Assembly: GCA_946481025.1 (NCBI GenBank)
Contig: CAMLNA010000179.1
Coordinates: forward strand, 1-7,067
Source of the DNA: an uncultured Rivibacter sp.
Lineage (GTDB): Bacteria > Pseudomonadota > Gammaproteobacteria > Burkholderiales > Burkholderiaceae
DNA: 7,067 nt
Direction: 5' to 3'
The translations under genes were made by a program, and so were the position numbers. The notes beneath the pieces were generated by a model. The model saw only the letters and a program-made list of their open reading frames with translations, was not told where the DNA came from and searched no databases. Shown here piece by piece: positions 1 to 6,017 of the stretch. Position 1 is the stretch's first letter, and each line of letters opens with the position of its first letter.

Positions 1-1126
1 GCCCCGTAGTCGCCGGCATCGCACGCGCCGCCTCGCGAAAGCGTGCGATGCGTTCCGCGTCGGCCGGGTGGCTCGAGAAGGCAATGCCGAGCAGCGATTC
101 CTCCCGCGCCTGCCCCGGCTCGGTCTTGGGCTCACCCTCCTTGCGCCCGCCCTTGCCGGCGGCCTTCTCATCGGCCCAGGCACCGATCTTCTCGAAGAAC
201 ACCACCATGGCCTCGGGCGACAGGCCGGCCTCTTGCATGATGCGGATGGCTTCGCCGTCCGCTTCGCGCTCGGCGTCTCGTGAATAGCCGGCATGGCCCA
301 GCAGCACCGGCAGCCCGGCGAACAACCCGCTGAAGTCGCCGAAGGCCAGGCTGGAGACGGCACCCAGCACCGTGACCTGCACCAATGCGCGCATGCCGTG
401 CCGGTGCCGCACGTGGCCCAGTTCGTGCGCCAGCACGCCGACGATGGCATCTTCGCGGCCGGCCACCAGCGCCACCAGCTCGTCCGTCATGACGATGGTG
501 CCGCCCGGCAGCGCGAACGCATTGGGGCCCAGATCGCTCTTGTGGAAGCGCAGCGTGTAGACCGGCGCTTCGCCGGGCGCGAAGGCGGCCTTCACCGCAC
601 CGTCGAACGCGCTGCGCAGGCGCTGCTGCTGGTCGGCCGGCAGCCGGGTCGGCTCGAGCCAGCCTTCGGGCAGCGACTCCAGCGCCACCTCGCCGACCTT
701 TTCGTCCACCGACAGCGGCACCAGCGCCACCACGCCGCGCGACAGCCAGGGCAGGCCCCAGACGTACAGGCTGCCCACCAGCAGCACGAGCGCCGCGACC
801 GCACCGAGCACCCAGCGCCAGCTGCCCTCGACCCGGGCGACCACCGAAGCCTCGAGCCCCGAAGCGGCGGACCAGGCGTCCCATGCCGCGCCGTCGGCGC
901 ATTGCAGCGAGGCCCCGCTCGCGAAGTGCGCCAGGCGGGCGCCGCGCTGGCCGGCCGGCGGCCACTGCACCTGTGCCAGCGGCACGGCCAGCGCGATGCC
1001 GTTGCCGCGCAGGTAGAGCTGCCTGCCGCTCACATGGGCGCGCACCCGGTGCGCACGGGCCTGGCGGCCGTCGAAGTAGTCGGCCTCGATGTGCGGCGAG
1101 GCCGGAATTGCGGGCGCGGCGCTCAC
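1..1126 (-). CDS. M48 family membrane-anchored zinc metallopeptidase (3' end outside window)
   Basis: This is a probable zinc-dependent endopeptidase of family M48 acting at or across the inner membrane. I translated the frame from GTG at 1126-1124; it stays open for 375 codons to the left edge, and no stop is seen. Residues 1-100 form a soluble N-terminal domain with a β-rich look (YFDGRQARAHRV, then LYLRG and VPLAQVQWP), as in other M48 proteins of this type. Residues 104-126 form one clear membrane segment. The catalytic domain has LPGGTIVMTDELVAL (206-220), the zinc motif HELGH (His234, Glu235, His238), and SRDAEREAD (282-290), where Glu286 is the expected third ligand by alignment with the E-x-x-x-D pattern of the family. 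A late HPADAERI motif (353-360) is typical of M48 and suggests that few residues are missing. The GTG overlaps the stop of the upstream DUF898 gene (GTGA), so translation is probably coupled. No good Shine-Dalgarno sequence is visible. The family is secure; the substrate is unknown. Confidence 0.9.
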   Translation of the reverse strand, partial: MSAAPAIPASPHIEADYFDGRQARAHRVRAHVSGRQLYLRGNGIALAVPLAQVQWPPAGQRGARLAHFASGASLQCADGAAWDAWSAASGLEASVVARVEGSWRWVLGAVAALVLLVGSLYVWGLPWLSRGVVALVPLSVDEKVGEVALESLPEGWLEPTRLPADQQQRLRSAFDGAVKAAFAPGEAPVYTLRFHKSDLGPNAFALPGGTIVMTDELVALVAGREDAIVGVLAHELGHVRHRHGMRALVQVTVLGAVSSLAFGDFSGLFAGLPVLLGHAGYSRDAEREADGEAIRIMQEAGLSPEAMVVFFEKIGAWADEKAAGKGGRKEGEPKTEPGQAREESLLGIAFSSHPADAERIARFREAARAMPATTG

Positions 1127-2472
1127 CAGCCGAAGTCCAGGCCGAACAGGTCCTCGCCCATGTCGGCCGCGGCGTCGCCCGCCTTCGGCCGCACCGCCAT
1201 CGCCAGCTCCTCCGGCTCCACGCGCGACACCACGGTGATGGCGGCCAGGCGCATGCGGCGCGTGCTGACCACCGCCCAGGGCCAGTAGAAGCCCATCGAG
1301 AACATCACCAGCAGCCAGTTCACCAGCTGCAGCTTGACGTACGGCCCGAACGCGAGCTGGCTGCGCAGGCGCATGTAGCGGTTGCCGGTTTTCGTCCAGG
1401 CCAGGTTCTGCATGCGCACGGTGAAATAGGCCGGCGCCACGATGTAGACCACCACCATGCCCACGATCAGCAGCGCGAACATCAGCGGCAACAGCAGCAC
1501 CACGGCCGCGCCGAACGAACTGCCGGCGGTGATGCCTGCCACGCCCACGGCGATCAGCACGATGGGCACCAGCACGATGCCGAAGGTGCGCAGGCACAGC
1601 GCATACACGGCGCGCAGCTCGCCTTTCCATTCGGTGCGCAGCTGCCCGAGCCGGAAATGGCTGTGCTGGTAGCGCTTGAGGCGCCACAGGAAGTACGGCA
1701 GGCCCAGCAGCATCAGCAAGGCCGCGACCACGAACATGGCGTCGAGCGCCTGCAGGGTGGTGGGCGCCAGCCCCAGGTCGGCCTCATGGAAGGCGGCCAG
1801 CGTGGCGGGCACCAGGAACAGCAGCAGCGGCGGCGCCACCGCGCCATAGGCCTCGCGCACCGAACCCGAGAAGCTGAAACGCAGCCCGCACCAGCTGGTG
1901 TTGGCGAGCCGGAACTGCAGCGCGGCGCGCAGCATCAGCGGCCACAGGCCGGCGACGATGCCCGCGGCCAGCAGCCCGGAAAGTGCAGAGAACTCGCCGG
2001 CCACGCTGTAGGCCAGCACGAGCAGGCCCGCCAGCAGCGTGCCGCGCAGCATCTTGCGGGGTTCGCCGTGGAAGTCGAAGGCATGGCCGGCCAGCTGCGT
2101 GTGGCCGTAGAACCAGCGCAGCTTGCGCACCTTGGCCCACGGGTAGTAGAGGCCCAGCGTCACCAGCGTGAGCAGCAGGTTGACGATCCAGATGCGGAAG
2201 TACTCGCCGCCCGTGCCGCCGAACTCGATCGGCAGGTGATGCGCCTGCTGCGCCGCGCGCACGCGGCCGAACAGCGGCGCGGGCGAGGTGGTCGGGTCGG
2301 CCGACACGCCGATGGAGCTCACCATGCCCACCACCTCGGAGCTGTCGACGACGATGCCGCCGATGTCGCCGGCGCTGTCGGCCCCGCCGAAGCGCCCGCC
2401 CTGCGACGCGGGGAAGCTCGAATTCGCGCCGGCACTGGCGGGATAGGCGCTGTTTGCGGGCATGTTCTTCAT
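1123..2472 (-). CDS. yjgN: DUF898/YjgN-family polytopic inner-membrane protein
   Basis: The product is a 449-residue integral membrane protein of unknown biochemical function, similar to E. coli YjgN. The family signature is FGGTGGEYFRIWIVN (84-98), followed by TLGLYYPWAKVRKLRWFYG (105-123). Hydrophobic segments fall at about 94-112, 143-160, 163-182, 209-228, 244-264, 296-316, 321-348 and 381-400. The tail 401-449 is polar and ends acidic (DMGEDLFGLDFGW). The start chosen is ATG at 2472-2470, which gives an N-terminal region of about 80 residues rich in Ser, Gly and Ala and probably disordered. E. coli YjgN, as I recall it, lacks most of this region. ATG at 2325 (residue 50) is a serious alternative because GAGGTG sits 6 nt before it, whereas the 2472 start has no visible Shine-Dalgarno sequence. 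The coding-like third-position GC of residues 1-49 favours the longer form. The stop overlaps the GTG of the downstream M48 peptidase, so the two are cotranscribed and may act together. Confidence is high for the family and low for any function. Confidence 0.9.
   Translation of the reverse strand: MKNMPANSAYPASAGANSSFPASQGGRFGGADSAGDIGGIVVDSSEVVGMVSSIGVSADPTTSPAPLFGRVRAAQQAHHLPIEFGGTGGEYFRIWIVNLLLTLVTLGLYYPWAKVRKLRWFYGHTQLAGHAFDFHGEPRKMLRGTLLAGLLVLAYSVAGEFSALSGLLAAGIVAGLWPLMLRAALQFRLANTSWCGLRFSFSGSVREAYGAVAPPLLLFLVPATLAAFHEADLGLAPTTLQALDAMFVVAALLMLLGLPYFLWRLKRYQHSHFRLGQLRTEWKGELRAVYALCLRTFGIVLVPIVLIAVGVAGITAGSSFGAAVVLLLPLMFALLIVGMVVVYIVAPAYFTVRMQNLAWTKTGNRYMRLRSQLAFGPYVKLQLVNWLLVMFSMGFYWPWAVVSTRRMRLAAITVVSRVEPEELAMAVRPKAGDAAADMGEDLFGLDFGW
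2332..2337 (-). promoter_or_regulatory. Possible ribosome binding site for a shorter YjgN start
   Basis: Read on the minus strand this is GAGGTG, six bases before the in-frame ATG at 2325-2323 (codon 50 of the longer form). It resembles a Shine-Dalgarno sequence better than anything in front of the 2472 ATG. It also encodes Glu-Val within a plausible coding stretch, so the match may be chance. Confidence 0.3.
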
Positions 2473-2488
2473 GTTGAGGCGCGATCTT

Positions 2489-2500
2489 GCACGCGCGTGC
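2489..2500. repeat. Perfect 12-bp palindrome before yjgN
   Basis: GCACGCGCGTGC reads the same on both strands. Its near edge is 16 bases upstream of the ATG at 2472, so it lies in the probable leader or promoter-proximal region of the DUF898 gene. It could be an operator or a small RNA hairpin, but alternating GC palindromes also arise by chance in DNA this GC-rich. Confidence 0.3.
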
Positions 2501-2543
2501 CGTGGCGGGACTCCCCCCGGAATAGGGAGACTGTAGCGGCCCA

Positions 2544-2559
2544 CCCACAGGCCTGCGGG
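2544..2559. promoter_or_regulatory. Operator-like 16-bp imperfect palindrome in the divergent promoter region
   Basis: CCCACAGGCCTGCGGG pairs 7 of 8 positions around a centre between 2551 and 2552; the only mismatch is A2547 against C2556. Its right half, CCTGCGGG, recurs exactly at 2597-2604, 45 bases downstream in direct orientation. The palindrome covers the place where the -35 box of the candidate GST promoter would lie, and it sits between the divergent yjgN and GST genes. A regulator binding here could affect either gene. This is inferred from geometry only. Confidence 0.35.
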
Positions 2560-2573
2560 AGACGACGCAACAC

Positions 2574-2579
2574 TAGAAT
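2574..2579 (+). promoter_or_regulatory. Candidate -10 box for the GST gene
   Basis: TAGAAT matches the σ70 -10 consensus at 5 of 6 positions and lies 44 bases before the GST ATG, which would give a 5' leader of roughly 35-40 nt. No good -35 box is present at the usual 17-bp spacing; the matching position (2551-2556) is GCCTGC, inside the palindrome. If real, the promoter is weak or needs an activator. I found no comparable promoter on the minus strand for yjgN. Confidence 0.4.
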
Positions 2580-2623
2580 GAATCGCTCGACTCCCTCCTG
2601 CGGGCCCTCTCCCCGCCCACAAC

Positions 2624-3247
2624 ATGAAACTGATCGGTTCGCTCACCAGCCCCTATGTGCGCAAGGTCCGCATCGTGCTGGCCGAGAAGAAGCTGGACTA
2701 CCAGTTCGAACTCGAAGACGTGTGGTCGCCCGGCAGCACCATCATGGCCGCCAACCCGCTCGGCAAGGTGCCCTGCCTCGTCATGGAAGGCGGCGAGGCG
2801 ATCTTCGATTCGCGCGTGATCGTCGAATACATGGACACCCTCTCGCCGGTGGGCAAGCTGATTCCGCCGACCGGGCGCGAACGTGTGGAGGTGCGCACCT
2901 GGGAGGCGCTGGCCGACGGGCTCATGGACGCGGCGATCCTCGCGCGCCTGGAGCAGACCTGGACCGGCCGCACCGAGCTGCAGCGCTCGCCCGCCTGGGT
3001 GACGCGCCAGATGGACAAGGTGCACGCCTGCGTGCAGGCGATGGGCAAGGGCCTGGGCGACCGCGCCTGGGCGGCCGGCGGCCACTACACGCTGGCCGAC
3101 GTGGCGATCGGCTGCGCGCTGGGCTACCTCGACTTCCGCTTCGCGCACATCGACTGGCGCGGCGCGCACCCCAACCTCGCGAAGCTGTACGACAAGCTGA
3201 TGCAGCGGCAGAGCTTCATCGAGACCGCGCCGCCGGCTGCGGCCTGA
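2624..3247 (+). CDS. yibF: YibF-like glutathione S-transferase family protein
   Basis: This is a complete, cytosolic 207-residue protein of normal length for the GST superfamily. The N-terminal thioredoxin-like domain (about 1-80) opens with MKLIGSLTSPYVRKVRIVL, where Ser9 is the likely glutathione-activating residue. The cis-proline motif follows (GKVPCL, Pro50), then the glutathione γ-glutamyl contact FDSRVIVEYM (Asp62-Ser63). The all-helical C-terminal domain (about 85-200) includes EALADGLMDA (94-103) and the N-capping region YTLADVAIGCALGYLDFR (155-172), which resembles E. coli YibF closely in my recollection. The reaction is probably a glutathione-dependent one, but the physiological substrate of YibF-type proteins is not settled. 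No clear Shine-Dalgarno sequence precedes the ATG (the leader ends CCCGCCCACAAC). The gene stands alone on the plus strand, divergent from yjgN and convergent with the sensor kinase. The fold is secure; the yibF name is a best match rather than proven orthology. Confidence 0.92.
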   Translation: MKLIGSLTSPYVRKVRIVLAEKKLDYQFELEDVWSPGSTIMAANPLGKVPCLVMEGGEAIFDSRVIVEYMDTLSPVGKLIPPTGRERVEVRTWEALADGLMDAAILARLEQTWTGRTELQRSPAWVTRQMDKVHACVQAMGKGLGDRAWAAGGHYTLADVAIGCALGYLDFRFAHIDWRGAHPNLAKLYDKLMQRQSFIETAPPAAA

Positions 3248-3268
3248 CGGCCTGCTGAAAGTCTTCAC

Positions 3269-3284
3269 CGCGGAGGCGCGGAGG
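3269..3284. repeat. Two perfect tandem CGCGGAGG octamers between convergent genes
   Basis: CGCGGAGG occurs twice back to back, followed by ACGC, in the 55-bp gap between the GST stop and the histidine kinase stop. The stretch TTCACCGCGGAGGCGCGG resembles the heptamer/octamer-based GCGGAG or GCAGAG intergenic repeats that I recall being scattered through many bacterial genomes. It can also fold as CCGCG-GAGG-CGCGG (3268-3281), a 5-bp stem with a 4-nt loop. There is no T tract on either side, so it is at best a poor intrinsic terminator. Confidence 0.5.
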
Positions 3285-3302
3285 ACGCATTGGGTCCCTG
3301 AT

Positions 3303-5225
3303 CTAGGCAGTACCAGCCTCGCCCAGCGGGATCCTCACCGACACCCCCCAGCCCTCTTCCTGCGGGCCGATCTCGAGTTCGGCCTTCAGGCTCTGGGCGC
3401 GCCGCCGGATGTTGGCCAGGCCGCGACCGCCGCTGGGCGCCGCCAGCGGCTCGCGTGGCGCGCCGCCCTCGGCAGGCTGCGCCGCGCCGTTGTCCACCAC
3501 GCTCAACCGCAGGCGCATGCCGGCCGCCTCCGCCACGTGCTCGAGCCGCAGCCACACGGTGTTCGCGCTCGCGTGCTTGATCACGTTGGTGAAGGCCTCG
3601 CGCACGATGCGCAGCACGTGCAGCGTGTCGGCGGCCGACAGGACGATGTCGCTGGCGGCCTCGTCCACCTGCCACACCACGCGGATGCCGGCGGCGCGCA
3701 ATGACGGCTCGACGCGGAAGCGCAGCTCGGCCAGCGCCTCGACGACCGGCTGCGTGTCGGTCTCCAGCGAGTCGAGCGCCAGCCGCAGCTCGGTGAGGCA
3801 GTCGTCGAGCGCCAGCTTCAGCTCGCGCAGCGCTTCGGCCGGCTCCAGCGGCCCGGCACGCTGCGCCAGCGCCAAGGCGGCCACGAGCCGCCCGCCCAGG
3901 CCGTCGTGCATCTCGCGCAGGATGCGGTCGCGTTCGGCCAGCGTGGCCTGCTCGCGCTCGCGCAGGCGCGAGTTCTCGAAGGCCACCGCGAGCTCGTGCT
4001 CCTTGGCGGCGATGCGGTCGCGCAGGCCGCGGTTGAGGTCGCGCAGCCGGGCCCCCGAACGCGCGAAGTCGTTCACCAGCATCCAGGCCAGCGCGGCCAT
4101 CAGCAGCACGATGGTGTAGCGCGCCCAGGTGTAGGCGCCGTAGTCGTACTGCACCCGGAACACGTAGAAGTCGCGCGCCCCCACCACCACGCAGATCGCC
4201 GCGCAGGCCGTGAGCAGCAGCGCCGGCGTGGTGCGGTCGCGCACGGCCGCCTGCGCGAGCCGCGCGAACAGCCACGCCGCCAGCACCAGCATGCCCAGCA
4301 GCACCAGCGTGCGCGGCCACGGCCAGCCGCTGGCCACGCCCAGTGTCGTGAGGGCGGTGGCCGCCAGCGCCCACGACAGCAGCCAACGCCGCACGCGCGG
4401 CCCTTCGCGGCCGACCATGGCCAGCGCATACAGCGACATGAGCACCACGAAACCGACATACGACACCTGGAAGCTCCAGTGCCGCAACGCAAGCCAGGGA
4501 CCGGCGTCGCTGTTGAACAGCGCCGTGACGCGCCAGGCCCACAGCAGGCTCGCGATGCCGAACCAGGCATAGCGCGCCTCGCGCGTGCGCCAGCCCAGCA
4601 GCAGGGCCAGCAGGCCCATCGCCGCCGACGCCGATGCCACGAACCAGGCGCTGCGCACCTGCGCGGCCACGGCCGCCTGGTACAGCGGCTGCAGCTCCTG
4701 CAGCGGGCCCACCCACACCTCCGACAGGCCGGGCTCGCGGCCTGCCTCGCCGCTGACATCGATGCGCAACTCGTTGCCGGTGGCCGCCACCAGCGCCTGG
4801 GGCAGCAGCACCAGCACCGGCTCGCGGCTGTAGTCGGCCTGCGGCGCGCGCGCGTCGCCATAGGACACGACGGCCTGGCCGCCCAGCGAGAGGCGGAACA
4901 CGTTGCCTGCGCGGCGAATGAACACCGCCGACTGCTCGCCTTGCAGTGCCGTGTCGGGCAGGGGCAGCCGGTAGGTCACGGTGCCGCTGCGTGACGGCGC
5001 GGTGGATTCCCAGGCGTCCGGCAGGACCACCGGCTGCAGCGCGTCACCCACCTGCATCGACGCGCGGCGGATCTCGACGGCAGCCGCGACCCGGGCCGGT
5101 GCCGGCGTGAGCAGCCAGGCCGCCAGGGCCAGCGCAGCCACCCACAGGACGGCCGCGATGGCGATGGCCGGCGTGGACCAGCGCCGGCGCGGCGGGCCGT
5201 CGGCCTCGAAGATCGGCGAGGTCAC
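3303..5225 (-). CDS. 7TMR-DISM-type sensor histidine kinase (NarX/DesK-like HisKA_3 core)
   Basis: This 640-residue inner-membrane sensor kinase is the partner of the regulator encoded just upstream. An N-terminal membrane anchor (about 19-40) precedes an extracytoplasmic β-rich domain of jelly-roll or galactose-binding type (about 50-180; note LPDAWES, TYRLPLP and NELRIDVSGEAG). Seven hydrophobic helices follow at about 192-211, 218-236, 252-271, 281-299, 304-322, 334-350 and 367-385, the 7TMR-DISM layout. A charged coiled coil spans about 388-438. The phosphoacceptor box is ERDRILREMHDGLGGRL (431-447), with His440. The ATPase domain shows the N box REAFTNVIKHA (542-552; Glu543, Asn547), VVDNG (576-580; Asp578) and GGRGLANIRRRA (599-610). 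The start is GTG at 5225-5223, only 7 bp after the regulator stop; the next in-frame Met is at residue 57 and would remove the first helix. All catalytic motifs look intact. The ligand is unknown, though the fold makes a carbohydrate or small molecule plausible. Confidence 0.95.
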   Translation of the reverse strand: MTSPIFEADGPPRRRWSTPAIAIAAVLWVAALALAAWLLTPAPARVAAAVEIRRASMQVGDALQPVVLPDAWESTAPSRSGTVTYRLPLPDTALQGEQSAVFIRRAGNVFRLSLGGQAVVSYGDARAPQADYSREPVLVLLPQALVAATGNELRIDVSGEAGREPGLSEVWVGPLQELQPLYQAAVAAQVRSAWFVASASAAMGLLALLLGWRTREARYAWFGIASLLWAWRVTALFNSDAGPWLALRHWSFQVSYVGFVVLMSLYALAMVGREGPRVRRWLLSWALAATALTTLGVASGWPWPRTLVLLGMLVLAAWLFARLAQAAVRDRTTPALLLTACAAICVVVGARDFYVFRVQYDYGAYTWARYTIVLLMAALAWMLVNDFARSGARLRDLNRGLRDRIAAKEHELAVAFENSRLREREQATLAERDRILREMHDGLGGRLVAALALAQRAGPLEPAEALRELKLALDDCLTELRLALDSLETDTQPVVEALAELRFRVEPSLRAAGIRVVWQVDEAASDIVLSAADTLHVLRIVREAFTNVIKHASANTVWLRLEHVAEAAGMRLRLSVVDNGAAQPAEGGAPREPLAAPSGGRGLANIRRRAQSLKAELEIGPQEEGWGVSVRIPLGEAGTA

Positions 5226-5232
5226 GGCGCGC

Positions 5233-5937
5233 TCAGCGTCGCACCGACGGCGGGCGCTGCGCCGCGAGCGCCCGCTTGCCGAGCTGCAGCTTCTGGTAGA
5301 TGTCGCGGATGTGGGTGGCGACCTCGTTGGCCGATGTGCGCAGCCGCTCGCCGATCTCCTCGGTCACGTAGCCCTGCGCCACCAGCTTGAGCACCGCGGC
5401 TTCGCGCTCGCTCAGCGTCGACGCGCTGCCGGAGCCGGCATCGAGGTCGCCGAAGCCCGACTCGGCGAAAGCCGGGTCGCGAAAGCGCTTGAGCACGTAG
5501 CGGGCGATGGCCGGCGAGATGGGCGACTCGCCGCGCGCCGCCTGCTGCACCGCGCGGATCAGCTCGTCGGAGGTGCAACCCTTGAGGAAATAGCCGTCGG
5601 CGCCGGACTCGATGGCATTGATGACGCGCGACTCGTCGCCGAACACCGAGAACACCAGGATGTGCGGATGCCAGCCCGGCGCGCCGCCGGCCTGGTGCAC
5701 GTGGTGGTGGTGGTCGAGCTCGCCGATGAGCTCGGTGCCGTCGCCGTCGGGCAGGCCGAGGTCGGACAGCAGCACGTCGGGCTTGCACTGCGGCAGCTGG
5801 CTGCGCGCGGTGGCCAGCCGGTCGGCATGGCCGACGCAGCGGATGCCTTCGGCGGCGTTGAGCGCGTCCTGGACATGCCGTGAAACAAGGGGGTCGTCTT
5901 CGACGAGGTAGACGGTGAGCACGTCCTGTGAGGCCAT
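5233..5937 (-). CDS. NarL/LuxR-family response regulator with a His-rich receiver insert
   Basis: This is a cytoplasmic DNA-binding response regulator of 234 residues. The receiver domain (about 7-135) has the acidic pocket VEDDP (Glu13-Asp14-Asp15), phosphoacceptor Asp59 in LLSDLGLPDGDG, the switch residue Ser97 in VFSVFGD and Lys119 in YFLKG. Between helix α3 and strand β4 lies an unusual stretch, HHHHVHQAGGAPGWHPH (76-92), with seven histidines; typical receivers have only a short loop here. A linker (about 136-172) leads to a LuxR-type helix-turn-helix (173-225: TLSEREAAVLKLVAQG, EEIGERL, then NEVATHIRDIYQKL). The recognition helix reads NEVATH rather than the common TVKxH. The ATG at 5937 has a good AGGA 8 nt upstream. 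The kinase gene begins 7 bp after its stop, so the two are cotranscribed. Its targets cannot be read from this window; autoregulation through the 80-bp upstream gap is possible but unproven. Confidence 0.96.
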   Translation of the reverse strand: MASQDVLTVYLVEDDPLVSRHVQDALNAAEGIRCVGHADRLATARSQLPQCKPDVLLSDLGLPDGDGTELIGELDHHHHVHQAGGAPGWHPHILVFSVFGDESRVINAIESGADGYFLKGCTSDELIRAVQQAARGESPISPAIARYVLKRFRDPAFAESGFGDLDAGSGSASTLSEREAAVLKLVAQGYVTEEIGERLRTSANEVATHIRDIYQKLQLGKRALAAQRPPSVRR

Positions 5938-5945
5938 CGGGGCCG

Positions 5946-5949
5946 TCCT
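5946..5949 (-). promoter_or_regulatory. Ribosome binding site of the response regulator
   Basis: On the minus strand AGGA (within GCAGGAC) lies 8 nt before the ATG at 5937. It supports that ATG as the start, even though the frame stays open further upstream. Confidence 0.65.
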
Positions 5950-5995
5950 GCTGGTTGGTCGCGCGGATTCTGCGGACCGGGCCAGGGTGCGGCCA

Positions 5996-6011
5996 CCCCA
6001 CGAGTGAGGGG
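5996..6011. repeat. Imperfect inverted repeat between the glutamate synthase-like gene and the regulator
   Basis: CCCCACGAGTGAGGGG has four C-G pairs, one mismatch and one further C-G pair around a 4-base loop. It sits 6 bases beyond the TAG stop of the glutamate synthase-like gene in the 80-bp gap before the regulator. No T run follows on the minus strand, so it is not a convincing terminator. It could be a weak hairpin or an operator. A poor -10-like CAGAAT (minus strand, 5972-5967) lies downstream and could serve a separate promoter for the two-component genes. Confidence 0.25.
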
Positions 6012-6017
6012 CGAGGG

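Noticed and set aside
168..965. A 265-codon minus-strand open frame inside the M48 region
   Set aside because: It is a different frame of the same strand as the peptidase and is Arg/Ala/Gly-rich without motifs. The frame starting at GTG 1126 contains the HELGH site and all family motifs.
883..3258. A 791-codon plus-strand open frame running across three genes
   Set aside because: It lies antisense to the M48 and DUF898 genes and in another frame of the GST gene. Its product is a low-complexity Arg/Ala/Gly/His/Gln-rich string with no recognisable domain, as expected from very GC-rich coding DNA read in the wrong frame.
3248..3302. A bidirectional intrinsic terminator between the GST and kinase genes
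   Set aside because: The only stem is 5 bp (CCGCG/CGCGG) and no T tract follows on either strand, so a terminator call is not supported.
3906..4994. A 362-codon plus-strand His/Gln/Arg/Ala-rich open frame opposite the histidine kinase
   Set aside because: The composition is that of an antisense shadow of Ala/Leu/Val-rich membrane-protein codons. No recognisable domain is seen.
5662..5712. The CAC/His run as an engineered His tag or cloning artefact
   Set aside because: The histidines are internal to a receiver domain, are interrupted by V, Q, A, G, P and W, and sit in natural high-GC codon context with no vector sequence nearby.
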